Source: Desulfovibrio sp. JC022
GTDB taxonomy: Bacteria > Desulfobacterota > Desulfovibrionia > Desulfovibrionales > Desulfovibrionaceae
Direction: 5' to 3'
NCBI RefSeq assembly: GCF_010470665.1
Contig: NZ_VOPZ01000012.1
Span: forward strand, 1-64,000
Length of the DNA stretch: 64,000 bases
Shown: one piece after another, positions 26,780 to 35,816 of the stretch
How the letters are laid out: each line of letters begins with the position of its first letter
Position numbering within the stretch: the first letter of the stretch is position 1
Notes under the pieces: model-generated
The model's input: the letters and a program-made list of their open reading frames with translations, nothing else
What the model was told of the DNA's origin: nothing
Databases searched by the model: none
Made by a program: the position numbers and the translations under genes

Positions 26780-28720
26780 ATGCGTTTTAAGCTAATTTGT
26801 TTAATTTTATTGAGTTTCATTTCGACCCTTGCGCTTATCTGTCCGCAAACGGCTGTTAGTGCCCAGAATCAGAATCCCAATCTTGATACCAAATGGAAGC
26901 TGTACAGTCTTACCAAGGATGATCAAAAACTGGCCGGGCTAAAAACCAATATTCTGGCCGGATTGATGCTTGAACCCAAAAACGGCTGGTACACATACTC
27001 CCACAATCCGGGCAAACTGGGCCAGCCAACCACTCTTAAGGTCACCCTTACCCCGGATAACACAATTCTTCCCGCCATCTATCTTCCGGGTAAACTCAAG
27101 GATGATCCCTTTAACAAAGGGAAAAAAGTTGCCACTTACTCAGAGCCGACCCCGATTCTGGTTCCGGTGCCGCCAGCACTAAAATCATTTACCCTCAAAG
27201 CCAAGCTCTCTTTGCTCATGTGTTCCAAGACAGCCTGCCAACCTTTTAAGACTGACCTCAGCTTCTTCGGCATGGCTGTTTCCCCGGACAAACTGCCGCA
27301 GGCCAGCCTGCAACCGTGGTGGCCGGAATTTGCGAAAATGCGCAAAGGTGCCAAGACCATCAAAATTTCTCTGAAAGATATTGCTTCCAAAGTTGAAGGA
27401 AAAAATGCGGCAAAGACCACCAAAATCCAGCCGCAAAAGACCGCCCCGCCCGTTCAAAACATGGCGAAAGACAAGACGGAAGCCACATTCTCTTTTGATT
27501 CACTCAAGCCCCGCTCTTTTACTCCGGGCCTTGAAGTTACCGACCTGACGACCGCGATTTTGTTTGGATTGCTGGCAGGATTCCTGCTCAACTTCATGCC
27601 CTGCGTACTTCCGGTGATCAGCCTGAAGCTCTCCACCCTGCTCGCCGGGGCCGGACATAAAAGCGCGGAAGAACAAAAACGCAGTTTCCGGGAACACAAT
27701 ATTTTCTTTGCGCTGGGCATTCTTCTCTATTTCGGGATTCTCAGCGGAATTCTCGGTATAACCGGAATGGCTTGGGGACAAATTTTCCAGAAACCCCCGG
27801 TAGTTATCGGGCTGACCGGGGTTGTCTTTGCGCTTAGCCTTAGTTTGTTCGGGCTGTTTAACCTGCCCATCGTGGATCTAAAGCTCGGTTCAGAAAACAG
27901 CGGACCACGCAGGCAGGCCCTTTTTACCGGGGTTCTCGCTACCCTGCTGGCAACACCGTGCAGCGGACCGTTCCTCGGTGGCGTGCTCGGCTGGGCCATG
28001 GTGCAGCAACATTATGTGATCAGCTCAGTATTCTTAAGCGTAGGTGCAGGCATGGCCTTGCCTTATATATTGATGGCCTTCTTCCCGGCACTGGCGACAC
28101 GTTTTCCCAAACCCGGAGCATGGACTATCTGGATCGAACGGGCCGCAGGATTTTTCCTTGCCGGAACCTGCATCTACCTGTTCAGCATCCTGCCTGAAGA
28201 TATGTACATCCCGACTATGATCTTTATGTGGTTCACCGCTGTGGGCGCGTGGATGTGGGGGCTTTCTTCCGGCACTGATAAAAAATCATCCATGTACCTG
28301 CTGCGAATCGCTGCGTTGGCAATATGCATAACTACCGGATTCTGGGCCGCGACTCCGCAGGAACGTACCGCCCACTGGATCAGCTTTGAGCAGAAAGATT
28401 TTACCGAACGAATCGGACAGGAAGCCATGCTGGTGGAATTCACCGCTGACTGGTGCCCCTCCTGCAAAGTGCTGGAACAGACCGTGCTGACCCCGTCCAA
28501 TCTGAACCGCTGGCAGGAAAAGCACAACCTGACCTTCATCAAGGTCGACCTCACCGCCCCGGACAAGGTGGCAGATGAATTTCTGCGCGCACTGGGCAGC
28601 CGCTCCATCCCGCTGGCAGCTATCTTCAAACCCGGAGAGGATTCGTCGTCGCCCACAGTAATTCGCGACCTGTACACCACCGGGCAGATGGATGAAGCTT
28701 TATCGCAAACACTGAAGTAA
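26780..28720 (+). CDS. dsbD: Thiol:disulfide interchange protein DsbD
   Basis: 646 residues with a signal peptide. The N-terminal periplasmic domain has the CSKTAC cysteine pair, the central eight-helix membrane domain has one cysteine each in NFMPCVLPVISL and ATPCSGPFLGG, and the C-terminal thioredoxin-like domain has WCPSCK. This is the full three-module DsbD that carries electrons from cytoplasmic thioredoxin to periplasmic thiols, including those for cytochrome c maturation. A 60-residue Lys-rich linker separates the first two modules. It starts a plus-strand run of core genes. Confidence 0.93.
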   Translation: MRFKLICLILLSFISTLALICPQTAVSAQNQNPNLDTKWKLYSLTKDDQKLAGLKTNILAGLMLEPKNGWYTYSHNPGKLGQPTTLKVTLTPDNTILPAIYLPGKLKDDPFNKGKKVATYSEPTPILVPVPPALKSFTLKAKLSLLMCSKTACQPFKTDLSFFGMAVSPDKLPQASLQPWWPEFAKMRKGAKTIKISLKDIASKVEGKNAAKTTKIQPQKTAPPVQNMAKDKTEATFSFDSLKPRSFTPGLEVTDLTTAILFGLLAGFLLNFMPCVLPVISLKLSTLLAGAGHKSAEEQKRSFREHNIFFALGILLYFGILSGILGITGMAWGQIFQKPPVVIGLTGVVFALSLSLFGLFNLPIVDLKLGSENSGPRRQALFTGVLATLLATPCSGPFLGGVLGWAMVQQHYVISSVFLSVGAGMALPYILMAFFPALATRFPKPGAWTIWIERAAGFFLAGTCIYLFSILPEDMYIPTMIFMWFTAVGAWMWGLSSGTDKKSSMYLLRIAALAICITTGFWAATPQERTAHWISFEQKDFTERIGQEAMLVEFTADWCPSCKVLEQTVLTPSNLNRWQEKHNLTFIKVDLTAPDKVADEFLRALGSRSIPLAAIFKPGEDSSSPTVIRDLYTTGQMDEALSQTLK

Positions 28721-28729
28721 GGAAAACAT

Positions 28730-29125
28730 ATGCACAACGATTCATCATCACACGGATTTTTCAGTTGGAACGAACTGCTTACAACCGACCTTGAAGCGGC
28801 CAAGAGATTCTATGGAGATCTTCTGGGCTGGACATTTAAGGAGTCAAAAACAATTTACGGCGATACCTACCTGACAGCCTTCAAAGACGGACGCTTGGCA
28901 GCAGGAATGATGATTAAGCCCGCTGATACTCCTGAGCACATTAAAGGCTGCTGGGACCCGTATATCACTGTGGACGATGTGGATGCATCAGCCGCACAGG
29001 TTGAGAAGTCCGGCGGTAAAGTAATGCTTGCGCCAACAAAAATTGAAAATGTCGGGCGATTCTGCGTAATTCAGGACCCGCAAGGAATTTATTTGAATCT
29101 CATCACCTATGACAAAAAAGACTAA
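28730..29125 (+). CDS. VOC-family (glyoxalase/bleomycin resistance fold) protein
   Basis: 131 residues with two beta-alpha-beta-beta-beta units: 'FSWNELLTTDLEAAKRFYG' opens the first and 'PYITVDDVDASAAQVEKSGG' the second, ending in 'FCVIQDPQGIYLNLI'. This is the group of small VOC proteins often annotated as putative hydroxylase/glyoxalase-like. Metal ligands cannot be assigned with certainty and no substrate is known. AAGGA precedes the ATG and only nine bases separate it from dsbD, so they are probably co-transcribed. Confidence 0.8.
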   Translation: MHNDSSSHGFFSWNELLTTDLEAAKRFYGDLLGWTFKESKTIYGDTYLTAFKDGRLAAGMMIKPADTPEHIKGCWDPYITVDDVDASAAQVEKSGGKVMLAPTKIENVGRFCVIQDPQGIYLNLITYDKKD

Positions 29126-29139
29126 CTAAGGATTTTCGT

Positions 29140-29661
29140 TTGAACACAACTATCTTGTATATTTTTTCCGGCCTTCCGGGATCAGGAAAAAGTACACTGG
29201 CCCAAGGGGTGAGTTCCGAATTGAACTGTGCCTATCTCAGGATAGATACAATAGAGCAAGCAATACGCGACCTCTGCAACTTCAAAGTCGAAGGCGAGGG
29301 ATACCGCCTTGCTTATCGGGTTGCCTCAGATAATCTTAAAGGTGGCATGAGTATTATCGCCGATTCCTGCAACCCCATTGAATTGACCCGCACTGAATGG
29401 CAAGATGTTGCTATTAATGCAGGTGCTGAATTTATTAATATTGAAGTTATCTGCTCCGACAAAACAGAACATAAAAAGCGGGTTGAAAACCGCCCTTCGC
29501 CCATAAAGGGATTAAAACTACCCACATGGGAACAGGTTGGGCAACGAGAATACCACCCTTGGCAGTCAGACAGAATTATACTTGATACGGCTGGCAAAAC
29601 CCAGAATGAAAGCCTTCAAGAGCTGATTCTCTCGATTAAAGAGTGGCGCACTAAAATTTAG
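29140..29661 (+). CDS. Small P-loop kinase (AAA_33/zeta-like)
   Basis: 173 residues starting at TTG, with AAGGAT just upstream. The P-loop is GLPGSGKST (residues 9-17). A 'LRIDTIEQAI' strand with the usual Asp, a 'DSCNP' motif and a lid-like 'ENRPS' arginine follow in the order seen in small nucleoside/peptidoglycan-precursor type kinases (AAA_33 fold). No antitoxin is adjacent, so a zeta-toxin role is unlikely. Substrate unknown. Confidence 0.75.
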   Translation: MNTTILYIFSGLPGSGKSTLAQGVSSELNCAYLRIDTIEQAIRDLCNFKVEGEGYRLAYRVASDNLKGGMSIIADSCNPIELTRTEWQDVAINAGAEFINIEVICSDKTEHKKRVENRPSPIKGLKLPTWEQVGQREYHPWQSDRIILDTAGKTQNESLQELILSIKEWRTKI

Positions 29662-29747
29662 GTGTATGCTGCCCTTTACGACTGTGCCGCAGTCAGTTAT
29701 CACGTGGCTCAACAGCAACATTAAAACTACATATATAAAGGAAGCGC

Positions 29748-30935
29748 ATGCTCAACTTTCAAATATTTATCCCCACCCGCATTGTTTTCGGTCCCGGTAA
29801 ACTTGCAGAACTGGGAACCCTGCCCCTGCCCAAAGGCAAAAAAGCCATGGTCGTCATCGGTGAATCCGGGGCCATGATTGAGAACGGCTATCTCGATAAA
29901 GTACAGGTCGCACTTGCCAAGCAGGATGTTTCCACCGTTGTTTTTGATAATATTTCCCCCAACCCGAAATCAGATCAGGTTGACGAGGCCGCGAAAATCG
30001 CCCGCGAAAAAGAAATCGACTTCATCGTAGCCCTTGGCGGCGGCTCCACCATTGATGCTTCCAAAGCCATCGCCCTTTTGACCACCAATGTCGGCAAATG
30101 CTGGGATTACATGCAGGCCGGTTCCGGCGGCGGAGTTAACCCTGAGAACCCGGCAGCACCGCTCATCGCCATCCCCACCACAGCAGGCACAGGCACCGAA
30201 GCGGACCAGTGGGCAGTGATCAACAAATCCGGTGGTATTGAAAAAATCAGCCTCGGTAATGATTCCACTTTCCCCGCAATTTCCATCGTTGACCCCGAAC
30301 TCATGGTCAGCGTCCCTGCGCGCACCACCGCCTACACCGGCATCGATGCATTTTTCCATGCAGTGGAGACCTTCCTTTCCACCGCGCACCAGCCCATGAG
30401 CGACATGCTGGCTCTGGAAGCAGTACACCTGAGCAGCCATTACCTGCCCATGGCAATTGCCGAAGGCGACAACATCGAAGCCCGCACAGTCATGGCTTGG
30501 GCCAGCACCGCCGCAGGCATGTGCGAAACCCTTTCGCGCTGCATTTCCCAGCATTCTCTTGAGCATGCTTTGAGTGCAAAATATCCTGAATTGCCGCACG
30601 GTCTCGGCCTTGCCAAACTTTCCGTGCCCTATTTTAAACGTTTGATCCCGGAAAGCCCGGAACGTTTCGAAGATCTGGCCATGGCTATGGGTTACGATAC
30701 CCAACAGTTTGACGAAAACATGCGTGCTACCGTTTTTCTTGAAGGTTTGCGTTCCCTGCTCGAACGGGCCGGATTCAACGATGAATCCCTCAAGGATTAC
30801 GGAGCAAAAGAAGAAGACGTTGCCGAACTGGTGGATATCGCCGAGCAGACCATGGGCAAGCTTTTCGAGTTCACCCCCGCGAAGATGGAACGCGAAGATC
30901 TCGAATGCATCATGTCCGAAGCTATTGCGGGATAA
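29748..30935 (+). CDS. Iron-containing alcohol dehydrogenase
   Basis: 395 residues, the standard length. The NAD(P)-binding motif is GGGSTIDASKAIA near residues 96-108. Metal ligands lie in the 'TGIDAFFHAVE' and 'ELPHGLGLA' segments, as in group III dehydrogenases. AAGGAAG precedes the ATG. Family members oxidize or form primary alcohols or diols, and in sulfate reducers they serve alcohol use; the exact substrate is not readable. A long perfect hairpin terminates the gene. Confidence 0.9.
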   Translation: MLNFQIFIPTRIVFGPGKLAELGTLPLPKGKKAMVVIGESGAMIENGYLDKVQVALAKQDVSTVVFDNISPNPKSDQVDEAAKIAREKEIDFIVALGGGSTIDASKAIALLTTNVGKCWDYMQAGSGGGVNPENPAAPLIAIPTTAGTGTEADQWAVINKSGGIEKISLGNDSTFPAISIVDPELMVSVPARTTAYTGIDAFFHAVETFLSTAHQPMSDMLALEAVHLSSHYLPMAIAEGDNIEARTVMAWASTAAGMCETLSRCISQHSLEHALSAKYPELPHGLGLAKLSVPYFKRLIPESPERFEDLAMAMGYDTQQFDENMRATVFLEGLRSLLERAGFNDESLKDYGAKEEDVAELVDIAEQTMGKLFEFTPAKMEREDLECIMSEAIAG

Positions 30936-30951
30936 AGAATCTCTCCGAGGG

Positions 30952-30990
30952 CCAAAGGGGGAAACTTTTGGGAAAAGTTTCCCCCTTTGG
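30952..30990 (+). terminator. Perfect 18-bp hairpin after the alcohol dehydrogenase
   Basis: Arms 30952-30969 and 30973-30990 pair perfectly around GGG. The hairpin is not followed directly by a T tract but by 'ATTCCCCCTTC' and then CTTTTT, so it may be a dispersed palindromic repeat doubling as terminator. Confidence 0.6.
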
Positions 30991-31189
30991 ATTCCCCCTT
31001 CAAAACTTTTTAATAGGCTTCGCGCTGCAGACTTGGAAACTATGACTTTCAATTGAAAGATACTAATTTCTAACTAACTGCTGATTGACATTGTCGGCTG
31101 GTCTTTTATAAGTATAACCACAGACAATTAAAGAATTTTGGTAAGATCAAAAGTGTAGGTAGATGGGGATCGGAGGAATATACCGCACA

Positions 31190-32077
31190 ATGACTAAAAA
31201 GCAGAAAGCAATAGTTCAATGCCCGTTTTGCGACAGCAACCGCTTATATTTCAGGCGGGGGCTGGTTTCTGACGTGCTTATTTCCCTGCTCGTCCCGGTC
31301 AGGTCTTATACCTGTGGCTCATGCAGCCGCAGCTTCCGCCGTTACGGCAATTACTTTACCAGCAAGCAGGCTTTGATCCATATTTTCGGTACGCTGGCAA
31401 TTCTCGCCTTTATCAATCCGCAACTGCTGCTCCCGGAAAGCTGGCTGCTCAAAGAAGAGCCACAAATGGCCGCCCCTGCTGAACAGAAAGAAATTGAAAT
31501 CATTGAAGCAGAGCCGGAGAACGAACTTCCCCTGCTGTCCATGGCTATTGCCAATGCCACCAATAGTTCGGTTATTGTTGAAAACGGGACTGTTGCCATT
31601 GCAGCCGTAAACGGCACCGCGAATGCGAGATTAAGCAACGCAACGCAGGTCAACGCCACTTCGAAAACAATTCTGGCCTTCAACGGCACAGAAGTAGAAA
31701 ACGCGACTTCTTCAGCTAAAGCTGTAGCAGAAGTCTTAAAACCCAAAGAAGAAAAACACGGCTTACAGGAAGGCAAACTAAAGTCCATCTATTTCAAGGA
31801 AGTGGACAGTAAAACCAGAATCAGTCTGGATCTCGGTGGTTCGCCCCTGTCCTACACATCATTTTTCCTGAAAGATCCCAACCGCCTAGTGGTAGATATT
31901 CAAGGTAAATGGGATTACTTCGGACCTACCGTCCTCAAGCCGGAGAATCCCATCTTCTCAAGATTCAGGATCGGCATCTACGACGATAAAATCCGCATGG
32001 TTATGGACCTCAAAGGCCAGACCCCGGCCCCGGTCATCACCAAGACCGCAAGCGGACTTGATATTGATGTGAAGTAA
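31190..32077 (+). CDS. Zinc-ribbon, membrane-anchored AMIN-domain protein with sequon-rich linker
   Basis: 295 residues from ATG 31190, 12 bases after GGAGGA; an in-frame ATG at 31163 would overlap that site. The N-terminus has a two-pair Cys ribbon (CPFCDS ... CGSC), then one membrane helix (about 59-80). A linker follows with eight Asn-X-Ser/Thr sites between residues 122 and 173. The C-terminal ~95 residues are an AMIN-type beta domain (RISLDLGG, RLVVDIQG, IRMVMDLKG), used by envelope proteins to bind peptidoglycan or secretin-type partners. It stands alone between terminators. The role is not known. Confidence 0.75.
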   Translation: MTKKQKAIVQCPFCDSNRLYFRRGLVSDVLISLLVPVRSYTCGSCSRSFRRYGNYFTSKQALIHIFGTLAILAFINPQLLLPESWLLKEEPQMAAPAEQKEIEIIEAEPENELPLLSMAIANATNSSVIVENGTVAIAAVNGTANARLSNATQVNATSKTILAFNGTEVENATSSAKAVAEVLKPKEEKHGLQEGKLKSIYFKEVDSKTRISLDLGGSPLSYTSFFLKDPNRLVVDIQGKWDYFGPTVLKPENPIFSRFRIGIYDDKIRMVMDLKGQTPAPVITKTASGLDIDVK

Positions 32078-32103
32078 TATTTATTAAGACTAAGACAGAA
32101 TTA

Positions 32104-32135
32104 AATCCTCCGAAACCGTTTGGTTTCGGGGGATT
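32104..32135 (+). terminator. Intrinsic terminator after the AMIN protein
   Basis: A 14-bp stem (32104-32117 with 32122-32135, one G-T pair) with a GTTT-type loop, followed by a T tract. Confidence 0.9.
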
Positions 32136-32240
32136 TTTTAATTGGTTGGCGTAGCCCGCAGTGATAGGCTAAACTAGCTCGAAAACTTCCAGATAATATT
32201 CATGCAATTAATAATTTTGAATCTTTAAATGGAGACGAAT

Positions 32241-32900
32241 ATGAATCACCCTGTCATCAAAGACCTTAACTTCCGCTATGCCTGCAAAAAATACGATGCA
32301 GCCAAACGCATTCCAAACGACAAAATGGCAATAATCAAAGAAGCTCTGCGCATGTCACCTTCGTCGGTCAATTCACAACCGTGGAAGTTTATTATCATTG
32401 AAAGCGATGAAGCTAAGAGCCGTTTTCACGATACATTCGCCAATAAATTTGAGTTCAACCAGCACCACGCTAAGGCGGCATCACATATTATTTTATTTGC
32501 TTACAATCCCTACTTCACAGAAAAACAATACAAAAAAGTTGTAGATGCCGAGGTCAAATCAGGCCATCTGCCTGCGGATAAGTATGACGAGATGATGGAA
32601 AAAGGCATGTTCTTTGCCGGACTGAATACCGATGAAACCGGATTCAACGGCTGCTGGACCAAAGCCCAGACATACCTAGCACTGGGCAATACCATGCATA
32701 CGGTTGCAAGGCTGGGAATCGATTCCACTCCCATGGAAGGCGTTGATTCTGAACTTATCGGTAAAATATTCAAACAAGAACTTGGCGGATACGTATGCGA
32801 AACAGCACTGGCACTGGGATATCATCTGGAAGGCGGGGATTACAACCACGGTCAGCCTAAAGCAAGGCTGGCACTGGAAGATGTAATCACTGTGCTGTAA
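32241..32900 (+). CDS. Nitroreductase-family NAD(P)H oxidoreductase
   Basis: 219 residues from ATG 32241, chosen because GGAG lies seven bases upstream; an ATG at 32229 lacks a site. The FMN-binding pattern is clear: RYACKKYD at the start, MSPSSVNSQPWKFI, 'GLNTDETGFNGCW' and the C-terminal 'ALGYH' with a final Arg. The enzyme reduces nitro groups or quinones with FMN. It is monocistronic, flanked by terminators. Confidence 0.88.
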   Translation: MNHPVIKDLNFRYACKKYDAAKRIPNDKMAIIKEALRMSPSSVNSQPWKFIIIESDEAKSRFHDTFANKFEFNQHHAKAASHIILFAYNPYFTEKQYKKVVDAEVKSGHLPADKYDEMMEKGMFFAGLNTDETGFNGCWTKAQTYLALGNTMHTVARLGIDSTPMEGVDSELIGKIFKQELGGYVCETALALGYHLEGGDYNHGQPKARLALEDVITVL

Positions 32901-32927
32901 TCTATTGTTTTAATAATATATAAAAAA

Positions 32928-32964
32928 AAGAAGTTGCGCAGGGCAAAAAACTACGCAACTTCTT
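32928..32964 (+). terminator. Intrinsic terminator after the nitroreductase
   Basis: An 11-bp perfect stem (AAGAAGTTGCG / CGCAACTTCTT) with a 15-base A-rich loop. Confidence 0.85.
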
Positions 32965-33043
32965 ATTTCATGCATATTGACCTGTCTACAGCTTCACCCC
33001 TTATCTTAATCCTCAACAAAAACATTTTACACGAGGATTTTAG

Positions 33044-33958
33044 ATGAGCATACGTGCGCACGCACCGAACTTAATGCTACCGGATTCTGCTAAAGGGATC
33101 ATGCTGGCCTTGGTGGCAAATGCCATGTTTGTTACTGTCGGGGTTTGTGTCCGACAAATCAGTGATAACATCGATGTTTTCCAGATACTGCTCTTTCGGC
33201 AACTGGTCTTCATCACAGTCTTGTCACCATCAATATATAAAAACTTAGACACCCTGCTCCGCCCGCGCATGCTGAAACTTCATGCTTTACGCATAGGCGG
33301 GGCTTTCTTTGCCTTGTTGCTGGGCTTTGTCACCGTAAGCAACCTTCCTCTTGCCGAGGCCACGGCTCTGGGATTCAGCAAAGTGCTTTTCGTAGCACTC
33401 TTTGCCAGATTTCTTTTGAACGAAGCAATAGGCAAATCACGGCTGACCACGATTGTTACTGGCTTTGCAGGCGTTATGCTGGTGGTTCAACCTTCACTGG
33501 AAAATATGACTTTCCTGTATACCCTGACCGGACTTGGGTCAGCTGTTGCTGCGGCAGTAGCGGTCTTTTGCGTGAAAAAAATAATTCACGTGGAATCAAA
33601 AACAAATTTGCTGGTTTATCAGGCTTTCTTTGTAGGCCTGCTGACCCTGCTCCCCAGCATTATCTACTGGAAATGGCCCACTGCGTTTGAACTGGCAATC
33701 CTGATATTTATCGGCCTGATCTCATCTGCAGCCCAATGGATCAGCGTAACCGCATACTCATATGGTGAGGCCAATGTGATTTCAAATGTTGAGTACACAA
33801 AAATGATCTACTCAATTTTTCTGGGCTACTTCTTTTTTGCGGAACTGCCCGACGCCCTGTCTGTCGCAGGAGTTATGATCATCCTCGCCAGCGCGTTTAT
33901 CCCACAGCTATTGAAAAAAAGAACCATGCGAAGACAAACAGCCCTTCAACTCAAGTAA
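33044..33958 (+). CDS. EamA/DMT-family transporter
   Basis: 304 residues with ten predicted membrane helices in two repeated halves, each opening with the EamA pattern ('MLALVANAMFVTVGVCVRQI' and the GLGSAVAAAVAVFC half). The motif LAEATALGFSKVLFVALFA is typical of drug/metabolite exporters. GAGG precedes the ATG. The substrate cannot be read from the sequence. The gene is alone, converging on an M24 peptidase. Confidence 0.85.
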   Translation: MSIRAHAPNLMLPDSAKGIMLALVANAMFVTVGVCVRQISDNIDVFQILLFRQLVFITVLSPSIYKNLDTLLRPRMLKLHALRIGGAFFALLLGFVTVSNLPLAEATALGFSKVLFVALFARFLLNEAIGKSRLTTIVTGFAGVMLVVQPSLENMTFLYTLTGLGSAVAAAVAVFCVKKIIHVESKTNLLVYQAFFVGLLTLLPSIIYWKWPTAFELAILIFIGLISSAAQWISVTAYSYGEANVISNVEYTKMIYSIFLGYFFFAELPDALSVAGVMIILASAFIPQLLKKRTMRRQTALQLK

Positions 33959-33960
33959 AA

Positions 33961-33997
33961 AAACGGTGCTCAGGTTACAACTACCTGCGCACCGTTT
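33961..33997. terminator. Bidirectional terminator between transporter and M24 peptidase
   Basis: A 15-bp stem with one mismatch (33961-33975 with 33983-33997), A-rich on the left and ending in TTTCTT on the right; it lies between two convergent genes. Confidence 0.85.
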
Positions 33998-34019
33998 CTT
34001 ACTTTTAAATCAGGGCCCC

Positions 34020-35249
34020 CTACTCAATACAAATAATATCGTAATCATCCCCGGTGATGCATTCCGGCCCGTCAGCGGTGATTTCAAAGGTATTTTCCAC
34101 CCCGACCATGCCTATGCCGGGGATGCCCTGCTTCGGCTCAAGGGCGAAGACCATGCCTTCTTCCACGGGCAGGTCAAAACCCTTGGCAATGGGCGGAAAG
34201 CCGTCCACGGTAAGGCCGATGCCGTGCCCGATGAATGGAACCTTGCATTCGCCGATGCCCATGAAACCTTCGCTAAAGCCTTCCTTCTCAACCTGTTCCA
34301 TTACCTTGGCGTAAACTTCGCTGACAAGGGTTCCGGGCATGAGATGATCAGCGGCAAGGGCCTGCATATCCTGACAGAAATACTGGGCATCCAGCACTTC
34401 CTTGGGGATGGAACTCTTGGGACCGGACCAATAAACTTGAGTCTTGTCGGTGTGGTAGCCCTGCATGACAAACCCGCAATCCACGGAAAGGGGCGCGCCC
34501 TCCTTCCAGAATTTATCGCCGCTGCCCATAAATGGTGAAGCCGGATGCACACCGCGCAGCCCAAGCGGACCGTTGAATGAACTGGGATAGATCCCGGAAT
34601 CCCCGGCGGAAATATGCCCGAGAAAAATTTCCTCGTTAAATGTCTGCATACGCATGTGACCCTCGTGCCCCAACTCGAAAAAGATATTCCAGAGATATTT
34701 CGCAATCTCCATCTCACTCATGCCCGTTTCGAGCAGCTCCGGCAGAATCTCAAACAACGCAGTATGGTGCAGGTGTCCCACTTCGCGCATGATTTCCAGT
34801 TCCCATTCGGATTTCACAGCACGGGACAGAGCCAGCACCTTGTCGCCGGGAACAAATTTATATTCAGACATACGGGAAGTAAGCATCTCACCGAGCTGCC
34901 AGGTAAGTCCGGCGGTCTCTGCGCCCATCACTTCGGTCAATGGCTGGCCCAACTCTTTGGCAAGAGGGGCGAGGTCTTTAAAGGATCTGAAGCTGACGAT
35001 ATTTTTCATGGCACTTTCAATGTTTGCCCGATCGCAGGACTTACGCACAAAGAGGATCGGCTCACCTTCCAGCGGAAGCCACACTGCACCGTTGACAAAG
35101 GAGCCGGAGAGGTAATAAATCTGCAAACGCGAAAAGCAGAGCATGCCCCCTGCCTGCGGAGCTACTTGCGGCAGGAAACGACGGCACTTTGCCCAGCGGG
35201 CTTCAAGTTCACTGCGCGGAACAACTACGTTGGATTCCAGATCAGACAT
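34020..35249 (-). CDS. M24 family peptidase (Xaa-Pro aminopeptidase-like)
   Basis: 409 residues. A creatinase-type N-terminal domain (about 1-165) precedes the pita-bread catalytic domain. The five metal ligands are visible: two Asp in VDCGFVMQGYHTDKTQ, His in GHGIGLTVDG, Glu in 'FALEPK' and Glu in 'VENTF'. Such enzymes cut Xaa-Pro dipeptide bonds in the cytoplasm. The start is taken at 35249; 'aaggagtaaatctc' provides the ribosome site. It diverges from the CoA-binding protein gene. Confidence 0.92.
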   Translation of the reverse strand: MSDLESNVVVPRSELEARWAKCRRFLPQVAPQAGGMLCFSRLQIYYLSGSFVNGAVWLPLEGEPILFVRKSCDRANIESAMKNIVSFRSFKDLAPLAKELGQPLTEVMGAETAGLTWQLGEMLTSRMSEYKFVPGDKVLALSRAVKSEWELEIMREVGHLHHTALFEILPELLETGMSEMEIAKYLWNIFFELGHEGHMRMQTFNEEIFLGHISAGDSGIYPSSFNGPLGLRGVHPASPFMGSGDKFWKEGAPLSVDCGFVMQGYHTDKTQVYWSGPKSSIPKEVLDAQYFCQDMQALAADHLMPGTLVSEVYAKVMEQVEKEGFSEGFMGIGECKVPFIGHGIGLTVDGFPPIAKGFDLPVEEGMVFALEPKQGIPGIGMVGVENTFEITADGPECITGDDYDIICIE

Positions 35250-35393
35250 GAGATTTACTCCTTGGATGTATCGAGTTCATATAAAAAGGATTCTTGAGAA
35301 AATAAAAACCCGCTAGCCGGGTAAAAGAGAACTTTGCAAGTAACCGTGCTTTACTGTAGCATGCTGGAATTAATCGCCCGGAGAGATCTGAAT

Positions 35394-35816
35394 ATGCTTA
35401 TATTTGACGAAAAAAAAGTAGCCGCACTTCTTGATGAGGTCAAGGTCATAGCCGTAATCGGCGCGGTGGATAAACCCGGACGTCCAGTGGACAGGGTCTG
35501 CCGCTATATGATTGACGCGGGCTACGAGGTCATCCCCGTGCACCCCAAAAGAGAAAATGTATGGGGCCTTAAGACATACAAATCAGTTAAGGACATCCCC
35601 GTTCCGGTCGATATGGTTAACCTGTTCAGGGCTTCCCAGTTCTGCGCGGACCATGCCCGCGAGGTACTTGAGCTTGAAACCATACCCAAGTGCTTCTGGA
35701 TGCAGGAAGGAATTTTCAGCCCTGAGGCGCGTGAACTGCTCTCCGGCAAAGATATCACAGTAATTGAAGACCGTTGCATAATGATTGACCATAAAAATTT
35801 AGCAGGCAAAATATAA
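35394..35816 (+). CDS. CoA-binding (YccU-like) protein
   Basis: 140 residues from ATG 35394; the frame extends upstream to 35334 but GGAGAG sits only before the later ATG. The Rossmann-type CoA-binding pattern is clear: VIAVIGAVDKPGRPVDRVCR, 'YEVIPVHPKR', and a C-terminal 'VIEDRCIMIDH'. The family resembles the CoA-binding half of succinyl-CoA synthetase alpha and has no settled role. The stop overlaps the next start (TAATG), so it is coupled to the YkgJ gene. Confidence 0.88.
   Translation: MLIFDEKKVAALLDEVKVIAVIGAVDKPGRPVDRVCRYMIDAGYEVIPVHPKRENVWGLKTYKSVKDIPVPVDMVNLFRASQFCADHAREVLELETIPKCFWMQEGIFSPEARELLSGKDITVIEDRCIMIDHKNLAGKI

Noticed and set aside
29140-29661. Small kinase as a zeta toxin
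   Set aside because: No epsilon-type antitoxin gene is adjacent and the protein lies in a run of core genes.
29970-31052. 360-codon open frame on the minus strand opposite the Fe-dependent alcohol dehydrogenase
   Set aside because: It mirrors a well-supported gene, has no ribosome site and its Gly/Cys/His-rich composition is that of an antisense shadow.
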